Shown: positions 45,739-58,944 of the stretch, piece by piece | How the letters are laid out: every line of letters begins with the position of its first letter | How positions within the stretch are numbered: the stretch's first letter is position 1 | Source: Eutypa lata | Lineage: Eukaryota; Ascomycota; Sordariomycetes; Xylariales; Diatrypaceae | Reading direction: 5' to 3' | Assembly (NCBI GenBank): GCA_022661535.1 | Contig: JAKULF010000005.1 | Coordinates: forward strand, 3,658,001-3,722,000 | Length of the DNA stretch: 64,000 nucleotides | Notes under the pieces: model-generated | Database searches by the model: none | What the model saw: only the letters and a program-made list of their open reading frames with translations | What the model was told of the DNA's origin: nothing | Made by a program: the position numbers and the translations under genes

Positions 45739-48700
45739 ATAGGTCGCTTGCTTCCGATGCGACAATCCTCTTCATTCGCCCCTGTCTCACTTGAAAGATA
45801 TGGGTAGATCATGTATTAGTAGAACGGTAATCTTAATATGTAGTAAGGGACTAAATAGAATGAATAAAATCTGCTCGAGTTGAAGTGTATAGTCTGTGGC
45901 GCCATGTACCATATTGGCATATTCGTTGATTACTCATAATATGAGGGATACGTATAGGGTTAATGCGTTGGAGACCCTTGATATTCTCCTCCGTACATAG
46001 TAGTCAGAACTGCCAGAAACGTGAAGGTTCGTGTCTTGACCTGATAGACAATATTTAGTATGATTGGGCCTCATAAGATAAAATGGGCCAAGAAGTTAGT
46101 ACAACAGTAAGCATTGCACATCAACACCCCACTTTCTCTTTCCCCTCCTCCCACACCTTCCCTAATGAACCCAGTAGTATTTATTATAAGGATCCGTCAA
46201 AACAGCTGGTTCTACTATCTGATATTATATATATGTGCGCACGCACATATACATATACATGTTCATGCTTGCTTCCTCAGGGGACACCTAGACTTTTTGA
46301 ATATTCAATAATTCGGAATGAAGCGTACGACAATCAGTAACGATGATACACGTGGGACGCGGGGGCGGGGACATTATTAAAGAATCGACTAAGATTTGCG
46401 GGACGCCGAATCCTTAAAAAGAGCAACGGCCGCTACGATAAGAACCAAGAGCGGGTCTTATACTAGGTAGGATAAAGGCCCATTAAGGCTATAATTTGCG
46501 ACTCCCCAGCTTTCAACGACTGACGGAATATGGAAGCCAGTATTTGCTACTAGGGACGACAAATGAACAATTGGTGACTAGGTATCGATGATCTACCATC
46601 ATCCATCGTTTATTCATTTAAGTTAGCCTGATATATTAACTATAGTTCGATTTTTTGAACATGTTGTGGACACTAGGTTGTGAGCGGGAATAAGTTCTAA
46701 CTACAATGTAGAGGTTCCTGCTGACGGCGGCTCACGCCGTTAGCTCCCCAGTGAAGTGATGAGCGGCTAGTCAACTAGTCCAGCAGGGGCAGGGGGTATC
46801 CATAGATCGTCGCAGCGTTATGGCATTCTACCTGCTCCAGTGAAAAGAATAAAGCCGAGGTAGTCAGCAGTCGTTACACTCCAGAACCTGGAAACCAAGG
46901 GTAACGACCAAAAGGAGCATGCATGGAGACGCGGCAATCTCATGAGTGAAGCTACATATTCCTAAAGCAAAGGGCCTTGACTGAATCTTTCTTTATCGCG
47001 TTTTATATGTAAGCTGACTAGAGAGGCCAAGGCACAAGGTATATATGTAAGTAAGTATGCATGCATGTCAACCAGGTCATAATTTAAGCACGGCTCATAA
47101 ATGCCAGTAGGTAAATTGAAGTTCCGACTCGCGAATCGTACACTACTCTGCGGGGAGTCTGTGCTTTTCCTTGCAGTTGATCGGAAGAGCACCGAGAATC
47201 CCAGGTAGTGGTGGTGGTCCCCTGGTCGGAAACCACCGAAACACAACTACATGTGTACGGCTTCCGCATCGCTACATATCCATAGCACAGCATGGGAGCA
47301 TTGTCAAACTACCTACGCTAAAAATTGTCCCCTAGTCAAAAAGTGCCGAAGACAAGACCATGTTATCCCACATCCCGCATCGCATCGCGTCTAACTACGC
47401 ACGTAGGAGACCCTTCGCGCGTTCGCCCTCAAGCCGCAGCGGACTATATAGCTGGTTAGCAAGCGCCTCACCTTGCTGAGGTTTATCGACGGGAAAATCC
47501 GGTCTCTGGCGGTGAATGGGGTCAACATGTATCATGTCATATCATATCATTTTGGTATTCTACATAAACTAACAGGCACCGTAACGATTTCCCTGTTCCA
47601 TATTTGTGGCCCTGAGATACGCAGGATAATCACCCAATTGCGTGGCATGCCTGCTGCTATGTATGTATGCTGATAAGGTAGAGAGAATCCCAAAGTTACG
47701 GGTCACATTTTCACCACCTTGTCTAGTCTCTAGCTTGCTATATAATACTGTGCAAGATATATACGATATGTCAAAGAGAGGTAGCTGCTTAGTAAATATG
47801 ATAGAGTGATAAGTATCTGTTGTGACTGACTGAATATGCTACCAATTACACCCGGTTTGATCTGCTCTGGTCTTTGTCTTGTAATTAGTATGAAACTATA
47901 TAGAATGTGACAATCACTTCTACCCCCCCGACCGGTTTGATCATAATGCAGCGAAGACAACCCCGTTTAGACTGATTAGAAGTCAATCCCTAGATTCGGA
48001 TCAGAGCGCCAGTGCACTCTCTCCAACTGTCCCTATTGGATCAGGTGATTGAAACCAAGCTGTAAAGATAAGATTCTAAACACATGAGACGGTCAAAAGT
48101 ATTTCCTGCTAAGTGAGACGTTCTGAGAAAGTACCTGCAGGATGCCTGTGAGATTCTATTATTCTTGATATATGACCAACGTTAGCATGCACAGCCGGAG
48201 ATTGACAGCTTTCAAACATGATACAGATACTGCGCAACTAGGACGTCACATAGGGCACTCCAGGTCGTAGAATATGACCATATTGCAAGCTAAAGTGGTA
48301 ATATCCTCTTCTGATGCAAAAAGAGAGATAAAGAATTGACATTCCTTCTCAGCCAGCCACGATTAGCTTAGCCCGTTGGAGCATGTTGAAACTTTGCTAT
48401 GATTTAATCTAGAACTGGGGTGGTTATCACTACTAACAATATTTTATGGCAAAGAAATAGCTGCCGTTTGATATACGTGATGATGATGAGTATATCAACA
48501 TCATTATTCTGAAGAATGCCGTTTCCTGAGAAATCTGTGATATTTCTTTAATAATATCTTAATTTCCCAGTGATGAAATTGTTAAGCTGAGTCAGTTATA
48601 ACTCAAGTTAAGTATGGATATATTCGAACCACTCATTGGTTAACCCTTGGGCTTTTGAAAAGTCTGTATCATCTCCTCGCCTACAGGCTAGTACGTGGGG

Positions 48701-48950
48701 TCTACATTCGTTCTAGGATATCATAGTTTGAATGCGCCAGATCAGGTACAATACCAAAGATTTCAAAGTAGACACACGTCGTCCGCTGTGCTAGCCGTCA
48801 TATATGATAAGTCTCTTCTGCACTAGTCATTAACTAGACCATGGACCTGCCCAGCAACGAAACAGGTTTCTTGGACTTAATTCCGTAGAAGAACAGGAAG
48901 GAGAAGAGCAAGAAGAAGAAGAAGAAGAGGGCATAGCACAAAGACACGAA
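45739..48950. other. Long intergenic spacer
   Basis: 3.2 kb without supported gene. Contains a GTGCGCACGCAC palindrome-like spot at 46235-46248, a short hairpin GACGGCG..CGCCGTT at about 46723-46741, and purine-rich repeats (AGA/GAA) at 48885-48930 just before the lectin gene. Confidence 0.55.
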
Positions 48951-49959
48951 ATGAACTTTGACGCGCTATTGCCAGATGGAACGGGTATAAAGATCTCGGC
49001 ATCTCCAGCTTCAGGATCGACCTTCACCATCACTTCGTCATCAAGTGCAACCAACTCTTCAATATTGATCAACATCTCTACTCCATCCAACCTCATCCAC
49101 AACGTAGCTACACGGTCTCCCAAGCCTCCAACCCAACCAGGAAAGATGCCTGCTGTACGTGTCAACAAAGCACCAGGGAAAGAACCCCTCCCCCTAAGAT
49201 TCTATCACGTCCAATTCTCCATCTAACCAACCAACTAATTAATGAACCGACCTTCCAAACTAATATTATTAACAAAACCAGAACACGCAAACCCCGCCCT
49301 CGGACGTCGTCGCCGTGCAGTCGCACGGGCGGAGCTACCTCTTCTACGTGAGCCCCCGGAACGTGATCTCGTACCTGCGCTCGCCGCCGAACGGCATCGA
49401 GAGCGCGTCGGCGCCGCCGTACGAGAAGAAGATCCTCGGGACCGACGGGCAGTCGTTCGAGGTTTCGCCCGACTGTAGGCAGGTGGCGGCCATCTCGTGG
49501 GATGACCAGGTGAGTTTTGAATCGAAATTTCCGTTCCGTACCTAAGCTAGGCATCTCTCCCTCCCCCCCCCCCCTCTCTCTCTCTCTATATATATACTAT
49601 TTGTTATCTATATCTCCCCACTAACGAAAAGTTGTTTCCCCTCTCGTCTCATCAAGATCCGCGTGTACTACGCGGACACGGACCGCAACCTCAAGGAGGT
49701 GTGCAAGGGCGGGGAGGGCGGGTGGACGACCGGCGACTGCGGCAGGGACGAGAACTGGAAGCTGGCGGTCGGGTCGTCCATCTCGGCCAGCGTGCAGCGG
49801 ACCGCGAGCGACCTGGTCCTGAAGGTCTACGCGGTGCGCGACGGCAACGCGAACGACAACGGGATGCCGCAGACGTCGTGCTTCTACATCCACCTCGACA
49901 AGGACTTCACCGGGACCTGGGCGCCCCGGAACATCACCAAGGGCATCCCCAGCTACTAG
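48951..49959 (+). CDS. Fucose-specific lectin-like protein
   Basis: Three exons: 48951-49154, 49282-49509 and 49657-49959. Phases fit and give 244 residues. Exons 2 and 3 resemble the fungal fucose-specific lectin propeller (Aleuria aurantia lectin type): SYLFYVSPRNVISYLRSP, then AISWDDQIRVYYADTDRNLKEVC and the following GGWTTGD, where the blade-type W/DDQIRVYY..D..L.E pattern stands out. Only part of a six-blade propeller is present, about 175 residues, so the protein is short or uses another architecture. The first exon codes a Ser/Thr-rich segment without a signal peptide; its start is the least certain point because the frame stays open upstream through a Glu-rich stretch. Role: carbohydrate binding, possibly defence or host contact (family knowledge). 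Confidence 0.68.
49563..49597. repeat. C run followed by CT and TA microsatellites
   Basis: Twelve C, then TCTCTC..., then TATATATA, all within intron 2 of the lectin-like gene. Confidence 0.9.
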
Positions 49960-50952
49960 ACTGGAACGATGAATTATGAAGTGAAGCGCGCGCGCGCGAG
50001 AGAGAGAGAGAGAAAGAAAAAGAAGAAGGAGAGAAACCGATGCGTATTTCTTTTGTTAATATGAATAGTCAGTCAGCCACTCGTTTAACTTATAGATCTC
50101 AAATGCCAAGCTACTTATATCCGGCAACACCAATGCTCCTCTTTGCGGAATCTTTTACTTTCACCTTCACCTTTACTTTCACTTGCATATACACTTCGAG
50201 TCTCATGTAAGTATGTATACATCTAGTTTATGTCTAGGTAGTAGTAGTTGCCGACTCACACAATGATCTGCAAATGGTCGTTGATCCATCCATCCATCCG
50301 TCCATTCTCTCTCTATACCTACACATAAATACAGCTAGCCTCAAATAAGCATGCAGCTGCCAAGACAATCGACGGACGAAACCAACGATAGCCACCGTCC
50401 GGCGATCGTCATCATCATTATCATCATCAAATAATTAATCGAATGGGTCGGTCTATCGATCAATCAACCAGCTAGCTAACTTAGATATCCCCTTCCCGAC
50501 CTGATGACGAAGAAAAACAACGTTGCTAGCAAAAAATAAATAGCTAATCCTGCCCTGTAGCAAAAATTAAGGAAAAAAGGAGGGAAAAGAAAGACGCCAG
50601 CAACTCCAATGCTATGCATTCATTACCGCCATCCAGCCAGAAAAACAACAAAACCTTTCTTTCTTTCCTCCTTCCCTCAATGACATATCTGGGCCTTCTA
50701 TCGCGTAATCAACCAAGCTCACACAAAATTCCGACGCCGTAACGATGCTCGCCCGCACACTCTCCCTCATGAAAAGAAAATCATGCAATCCGGTGGGTGG
50801 TCGGGTTGGGGAAAGGGGGCAAAAGCCAGCAGAGTAAGGTAAATATCATCAGCGTCCATCATAGAGCTCACGCTCAACTTGCATGCTAAGATCCGCTATG
50901 CTTTCTTCCATCTGCTCTGAAGAGGCGACTGAGTTCTCCCATTCTTTGATGA
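49960..50952. other. Convergent intergenic spacer
   Basis: 3' flanks of the lectin-like gene and the ubiquitin hydrolase gene. A GC-dinucleotide run and GA run occur at 49986-50012. No gene seen. Confidence 0.55.
49986..50012. repeat. GC then GA dinucleotide microsatellite
   Basis: GCGCGCGCGCGC directly joined to GAGAGAGAGAGA, shortly after the lectin-like stop codon. Confidence 0.85.
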
Positions 50953-53900
50953 TCAGTTATAGTCCAGGGTACCCGTACTAGAATCAGACCACCTACCGGA
51001 GCCGTCCTCTTCTAATTCGTCGACGATTAGTCTACTCATCGATTCCAACACTGCTTTTAGGTAGTTAGTCTTCTGGTCAATCATTCCAACAAGATTGGGT
51101 CAGGGGCGTCTTACCGTCACGAAGTCCCTGGAATCGAATACTGAGATCCTCATCCACATCGTCCTCAAGGTTGAAGTATGGTTCACATACTTTGATCACC
51201 TTGTCTAAGGGAAGGACTGTCTCCCTTGCAGCCTGAGCGGAACGAGACACGTACGTATCCCGAAGATACTCGAGGCAAGAAATGGCAAGTTGTCTGGCCG
51301 CCTGGTTCATAGCACGGGACCTCTCTAGTCCGCCGTTGCTCTCTCCAAAAGTCGGCGAAGGGCCATGCCTCAAAAGTTTCTCCTGTATGAACGCCTCTAC
51401 TTCGCCACTGATAGTACGATCAAGGTATCCTAACAGCCCCGGAGCCCATTCCGAGAGAGTCTCTAGGCTCTGTATCTCAACCGACTCGCTCGTCGCGCCC
51501 GCATGTTCGTCAAAAACATCTCGTTGGAACTCGAAGAATGATCGGCCTTCCGCGTTCTGTATTACTCTGCATTGCAAGCTGATATGCCGGATTAAAAGGC
51601 GAACTAAATCGGGCTCAGCACAATCGCGGCAGAAAGTAACAGCAGCGCGTAGATAAGGCGTAATCAGGTACGTGACAATTTGCCCCGTAATTCCGATTTT
51701 GAGAGTTGTGAACACCGATCTGGTCATGAGAGGACTTAGCCCCATTATACGCCTGACGATGGAGTCGGTTTTGATTGGGTTCTGGTCGAGCTGGATTAGT
51801 TTCTCTATAAATATGTTCGCCTGGTTTCTACCCCATTCTTTGTGCAGAAGGTTGACTTCGTTAACGGAGAATGGGATCGTTCCCTCCGATGCTAGCGTGA
51901 ACCGGCCGCTAGATTGTTCGACAAACAAGCTTTGATTAAACTTAGGATCCATGACATCTAGTAGGGCGTCGATAAGGTTGATGATATTCTCGTAGTTGGG
52001 TGGTCTTGTGGCCATTCTCCTCGTCATTGTAGTAAGCATCTTAGCATATTGGAACGAGAGGTCCAAAGTGGGATCTGCCGATATTATCAGAAGAGGCTTG
52101 GCCAAGAAATCGTAGTCTAGAAGCGCCGCTGCCTCGAACTGCCCTAGCTGTGCAAAAGCCGTCAAGGTCCCGAAGTATTCAGGCCAAGAACGAAGAGTGT
52201 TATGAAACGTATCCCATAGCTTCGTGAACATATCCACCGTCTGCATTATGATAGTATCCTCTTGGCCCAAGAGGCGAATATCATCATCACCTTGACCGTC
52301 CGGAATACCATACTCATCTGGAAAATTGACTTTGATGTTGCTGATGGCAGCAATGAGCATGTATGCTGTCTCTTGCCGAATAGTTGGCTCAGGATTTTTC
52401 TGAAGCAAGTTTCGCAAGGCTTCAGTTCGTTGGTATAGATAGCGGAAGAAGGTATAACAACATCGAGGACATCGATGGCAGACGTGGTTGAGAATCCTCT
52501 TCAGGCAATCGTAATCGGGGAGCTCCTTAGCCCGGGAAGCGACCTGATCTAGGTGACCAAGTGCTACATACATTGCAAGATTCTGTACTTTGTGATCTTG
52601 TGGACATTCGTTACCCCATACATGACTGAGGATCTTGTGTACGAAAGGAATATGACTTTGATCGTGCAGACAGTGACGTTGAACAATACCCCAGTTTTCT
52701 TCCTTAACCTGAGCCTCTAAATGGCTAGGAAGATCACAGCGCAAGGGGCCCGATTGACCTGACCTCTGCAGAAGTTCTTTCTCTTTTTTGACGGCAGACG
52801 ATCTTTGGTAAAATAGCATGTAGGCGCTGTACACCTTATCATAGGCCCCCCCTGCATCGAAATGAGGGCGGAAGTCGGCCCCGCCGAAACAAGCACTTTC
52901 GATCGAGGACGGATCCCACGGGGTCACCATATCATCATTGAACTCAACCCACGGTTCTTTGTCGCTCAGGTTTGGTCGTTCACGGATGAAAGAGTAGTAA
53001 TGGCCTGTTTCTGCTGTTCCCGAATGCACGAGAACACCTACCAGCTCAAATACATCAGACTCGCTACTATCGATCCCGCTCAGATGTTCAATAGTATATG
53101 GCTGCATGTCGATCTTCGCAGGAAACGCGAAATAGTCGTTGATCTTGCTCCGTTGCAAGGTTTTGAGATTGAAATCAAACCTCTTTAGGTGGAAGATCAG
53201 ATTATCAGGTATATCCTTTAAGCATGCCCTATTTTGACGATTAGTACTTGGTTCTAAAAAGAGAGATTATCCTACTCGTAGTCTACTAACCTTTTGACTG
53301 CATCGACGTGTCGATCGCATTCGGAGCATTTGTACTTGTTCTCTGCGTCACAATTAGTCCGGTACCCAATGCGCTCCGTTAAATAGATATAACTTACCTC
53401 CTTCCATTATCTCGCCATCCACATACGCCTGAAGGCTCTCTTCGAGAGTCGTCTTGCCTTTGATATCGCATTGGATAGCGGAGAACGGTTCCATCCGCTC
53501 GGAGATGTGTTCGCATTCCTTCGACTTGACCTGCTGAACAAGATGACCGCCGTAGTATGACCGGAGCGTCTTCTTTGCGCCTTCTGAAGGCATCTGGGCT
53601 TCCCACCTGTCGAAGAGCAGATTGTAAAATTCGTCCACGTCCATTTGATTATGTATGTCAAGAGGCGTTTCCTCGTAAGTTACGATCTGGCCTACACACA
53701 ACTGTGGGTCCACAAAGCGCCGGCGGCTGTCTTGAAGAGCGGCAAAAAGAGACTGGGTCTCACCCAGTAGTTGGTATGCTCCCGGACTCGAGACGGGGAC
53801 ATTGAGCATGAAGCGTCGGAAGCCAACGTTCATGAAGAGCTGCGTGAAGAGGGAATTTAAATAGCACGTATTTGAAAGATTGCGTAGGCCGGCATATCCA

Positions 53901-56900
53901 CACGGCGATCGGATAGCCTTAGATCTGTCAAAGAATTGTGGGAGTTCATAAAGGTACGGCTCCTCGTCTTCGGCAACGCGATACGGCGTTAACTGATTTA
54001 ATTCGCGAAGTAGTGCGCCCACTTGCCCTGGATCGTTCTTCACCAGCGCAAAGATTATCTCGTAGAGCATGCTCCGGGACTGCGGGTGTAGAATGGCTTG
54101 TGGTACTAGAGGACCAGTTTCGTCATCGGGCGGGAAAAGGTGCCGTGATAGTATCTTTCTTGAGAAAGTCGCAGGAAACCGCATCATCTTACCCTTTGCA
54201 CACATGTATCTTATTCCATGGTACAGGATGGTGGTTAAGCCGTGCGAGATAATGTCGACCTTCTCTGGATGGGCGATGTCTTCCGTTGATATGTGAGACA
54301 TAAGAAGTCCCCCGCACTCTGTCAGACAGGCTGGTAGGTCAACCTTTGGAGAGTCTGCTTCGACAAGTTTTCTCAACAGCTGTAAACATAAGTTAAGCAC
54401 CTCCTCACATTTAGATGGCTCTGCTACAGCTCGGGGGAGAAGTTCCCAGACTATAGGCCAAAACAACTCGGCAAAATCGACTGCCCGAACTCCAGAAGGA
54501 CCATGGTTATAGTAACTCTTGCTGCTAATAAGTTTTAGGATACTCCTTCTTACTACGGGCCGAGGGTCGGCCAGAAGAAGTTCCTTAGTGACACCATGGA
54601 CTTTAGGATTGTCCTTAAAACTCGACCAAAACTCTTGGCTCTTTGCGCAGGACTCGAGCATCGCTTCAAAGGAACGTCGAATGAGCTCGAGACATGCTTG
54701 GCTCGGTGGAGCTGTTAGTGTGCCCACCAATATCTCTAATAGCCGCTGTTGGAGGGTGGAATTGAGCAGCTGAGAAACCGACGAGATAGTCATCGACTCT
54801 GTGCTTGGTCAGTGCTATACAATATGTTTAGTAATAAGTAAAAGATTCATACCTTTCAGTAGCTGAACATAGTTTTCCACCAACTGGAAACTTAATGCCG
54901 TTTGCATATCCTGACTAGAACAACGCCCAACCAATTCGGGGTCACAAATAGCTGAAACAATCAGGGAAAGACCCTTTATGAGTCCATCTTCTTGGTCCGC
55001 TGTCGCACATTGTTTCTGCTGCTCGCTGTTCTGTGCGGCCACTTGGGACACGGTACTTTTAAGTCTCCGAGTGCTCAAATATTCGCGGAGCGCGTGAAGT
55101 GCATACAGGCACTTGAAAGGTTGCCCCAAGGGGAATAGCTCCTGGTAGGTTGTAGCGGGATTCTCAATGACAGCAAGAATGGAATCGTCAGCTGGGAGCC
55201 TGATCAAGAACTGATATATCTAAGATGTATGTTAGCACGTTAACCATCAACACGATAAACACTGATAGTACCTCTCCTGCTAAGGTTTCCTCCATGCTCA
55301 AGTACTCCCATAAGTCTGCAAAATGACCTAGGATCTCGATATCTAATGGTGAAGCACCGGGTCTGATGCGCACAGGTGAAGATGCTACCCCAACTTCCTT
55401 CTTGACCAATATCAGCCCGTTGCGGATGTCAAGATCTTCGGTCGTCTTGCAGATATCCGTTTCTAACGGAGTGAAGGCCTGACCGCGGTAATAAAGCCGA
55501 TAATTCTCAAATCCCGTGGCCTCTCGTAGACTAGTAAGCAAGCATGCGACAGTATTTCGAAGCCCTATGTTTAAGGGTTTCACGTCGCTTTGCTCATCGC
55601 CATCGAAGGACTGGTATTTCAGACCAGCTAATTCTCCTTCGACAGAACTTGAACTCTGCAACATGAGGGACCGCAGATCGGGGGCTGCAAAGTGCGACCT
55701 ACTCTGCACGCTCCTTAGAAGAGTCTTGAGGACTTTCAACGATCTCGTGAACTGCAATTCTTGCTCTTGCTGCTGATCCTCAGTAGCCACGATGACCATG
55801 GGTTCATCGTCTCCGCTTGCCGTCCCATCACTAAAGGCCTTCAACTTCTGGGCAGACGATTTTAGCTGTTGCAAGCACCGTCGAACAAGGGAGAAATGAA
55901 CCTTTCGTGCGCGATGCAGAGGAAAGGACAGTATCGATTTGCTGTCAACGTAAATTTCGTTTACGAGCGTGCCTATCGCACGATCTTCAATAGTCTGGTG
56001 AGGCGCTGTTAAAATGATATGCCAGAGAAGCTCGATCCCCGCAGACTGCAAACTATCTTCGTCATCGAGGATAATTCCAGTTGGTCCGTTCGCAAGGGGT
56101 ACAATGGCTTCCCGCACAAAGTCGAGGAGGCCAGCGCAATAACATGATGGAGGCAACTGGGGTAAGTATTCCCGCATGCAGGTGTCCAAGAATGGATTTC
56201 CTAGCCGGGTCCTCTGAAGTACGCCATTCAGGTCTTCCCAACCAACACGTCTATCTTCCTGGCAGGTAACATCAGTGCCGACAAGTAGATTCCAGAGGCG
56301 TCGTCCAAGATCGGAATCAATTGTCGAACCATGGTCGAAAATCAACTTATGTATATACCTACGGCGTGCCCCATTAACATGGTGCGCATACACAGGAGAA
56401 AACCCAATAGCCTTTGCGGCTAAGGTGGTAGAGGCAAGATCATCGATAAGGAGTCGCGTGAAGTCATGTTCCGAGACTAATACCGGCAGGTGTAGGGTTG
56501 GGCCGGTCAGTATATGTAGCGCTTGCAAGCTCCCGGAAGTCGTCCGAGACTTATTTGCGACATCCTGAATGCAACTCAAAAACATCTCTTGGCGTGCTGG
56601 TGGGTTAGTGGCGTAGTTAAGAATCTCCCTAAGCTTGTTCGAGGCATACGCCTGGATGTCTGGAAATGCGATAGAGGATTGAGACTCGTAGGTAGAAGAC
56701 TCCTGGAGTAATCGTACAAAGAGCTTGTAGAGTATCGTAGGAAACACCATCTGTTGCGCGTTATATTTCTGTTGGAAACCTAGGATAACCTTGTCACAAA
56801 GATCTCGCATAGAAGCATTAAACCCATCGATTGGGAGACTATCCAGCTTCTCGCACATGTAGCCGAGTCCATCTAAGTCGAAGAGGTGGAGAATCTTCAG

Positions 56901-58944
56901 CATCATGCGGACCAATGCATCTGCGATTCTAGGATCCTGAGTCGAGGTGACTGTTTGCCACCACAAATCCGTATGTGCGGGACTGTAGGTCTGGGTAACT
57001 ACCAAGAAACCGATAATGTTGGCGCTCTCAAGGGTGATCTCTGGGTGGCAGGTAGATCCCATGATGTACTCGATTATTCCCGTACTCACAAGATAGCTTG
57101 AGAAATAGCGGAGAAAGCCTAATCGTGAATCGCTATCGTTTTCACCCCTGTCCAATCCCTCTTGATAGCGCTTCCACATGTTGACCAAGTCAGAACACAT
57201 ACAGGATGCTGCGGCAACTCGGAGCTGCATCTGCCTTGACCTGACCAGTTTACACCAGATACCCAATCTCCACTCGTGGGTGACTGACTCCAAGGTAAAA
57301 CCGAGCGCGACTTCGGGATGCTTCCTACGGTGATCTTCAAGTAGGTTCTTAGCTCCACTAAAATCACCCTCAATGCCTTGTCTAAGTATCGTTGTTATGA
57401 TATTAGTAAGATGGTTGACAAGATGTGGCGTGTGTTCGGGTGAAAGAAAGTTGCTCGACTTCTCGACAATAATGGTCAAGATAATGGAGGCTGTCTCAAA
57501 GTATATGAGCCCACATTCCATATTCCTTTTCATGCGATTGTCAATAGCACGGGAGATCGACGCGGGGTATGATGGCTGTTGACATGTGTGCACCATGATG
57601 TTAGACGCGACTTTTGAGCTCCTATAGAGTATATCAACCGCCTTCTTCGGGAAACGGGCCACTAGATCTCTCTGAGGATCTAGAAGTTGGTTGATATTTG
57701 TTAGGTAGCCGTCAGGGCCGGGCCGGAAAGCGTTGAGCAGTTTAAGCACATCATCTTGAAAGTCTGAGGTGGCCCCATTGACTAGGTTTTCATCCGACGT
57801 AACAGTTCCCATAAAAGAGATAAATCCGGGAGACAGTAGATCTGGCTCGGATGGGTTCTCTGTTATCACAGTATGAGTTATCGTGCGGCAGTCGATAGCA
57901 ATCATGACCCCTGATACCTTGGCAGCTGCGAGGTATAGTTTGCGGAGGAGATCACGACTGCCTCCAACACGGAAACGCCCAAGCCTAAAACAGAAGATAA
58001 ATCAGTAAGGTGTAAGTATCATCTTGAGACGTGTGAACTTACCTTCTAACGATCTGGCTTAATAGCTCGGGTAAAATCTGCCAAAATAGGCGATTCTCTA
58101 GGTAGGCTTCTATGACGACGGAGTAGAACTCAACATGGGCATAGCTCGCAATCTTAGTCATCCAATTATAAAGATTTTGGACGACCTCCTCGAACTCCAC
58201 AGGCTCTGCAGCTGTATTAGACATATCTTCATCCATGCGCGGGGGTGTAAACCGACCATGTTGAAAATAATGTACCAGGCGACGAAGGGTATCATGAGTA
58301 GCTTCGGCGGGAGCACGGTAAGGGAAATCTGCTAGATGAGCAGCAAGTAATGCCGCCTGCCTGTCGTCGAACTGAATGATCTCTGCTTCCTTTTGTATGG
58401 CCTCAATTTCATCATCTTCGTCATCTTCGATTGATATGACTGGGATCTGTGGGCTTGCATGGCTAGGCTCTAAGGCAGGAGAAGCTTCAGCGGGTGACGC
58501 TTGTGTCATATTAACTTCTGGTGCTTCGACGCTGAGTTTGACGTGGTCTGTCCGAAATTTTGCAGGTATTGGAGAGGTGGGAGACGCGGGTGTAGCCTCG
58601 AGGCTGTCAGCATTTCTCAGATTGAGCGTGACCCGGCTCGATACGGGTTCTATGGTTTGCTCTGGTCGGTCTGGAGTGCTCGGGAGCACGGGCTCCGACG
58701 CGGGCTCTGGGGAGTCAATCTTCATATTAGAATCGGAAGCAATGACGGATAGGGCGGTCGGATCGTCTTGAGATTTAATGGTATCGATAGATCTACTACG
58801 CGAAGCAGAAGATGGGGAGGTTCGGCGACGTTTTCTAGCAGAGAGATCGTCTTGGTCGTCGTAGAAAGGATTAGGTCGCGTAGAGCTTGGCTCAGAAGAG
58901 AGGGCTCTTTCTCGAGACTCAGAAGATCTTGAATCTTGATCCAT
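50953..58944 (-). CDS. Large ubiquitin carboxyl-terminal hydrolase (USP9X/USP34 type)
   Basis: Seven exons on the minus strand: 58944-58043, 57984-55272, 55219-54853, 54798-53398, 53342-53291, 53228-51115 and 51053-50953. All phases fit and give 2549 residues. The N-terminus is Ser/Pro-rich with a bipartite basic cluster (SARKRRRTS). A long helical-repeat region without motifs occupies residues 300-1600. The USP peptidase core then shows the Cys box GLRNLSNTCYLNS (nucleophile C1639), the zinc-ribbon half KYKCSECDRH encoded by a 52-nt exon, LIFHLKRFDF, and the His box ETGHYYSF (H1888) with WVEFNDD about 20 residues later. A long C-terminal helical region follows (DUF3517-like, from memory). 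All catalytic residues are present, so it should be an active deubiquitinase. Size and layout match the fungal homologues of USP9X/USP34. Confidence 0.93.

Noticed and set aside
46723..46741. Small hairpin GACGGCG..CGCCGTT as an ncRNA or terminator
   Set aside because: One 7-bp stem without a flanking T tract or further structure is within chance for this length of spacer.
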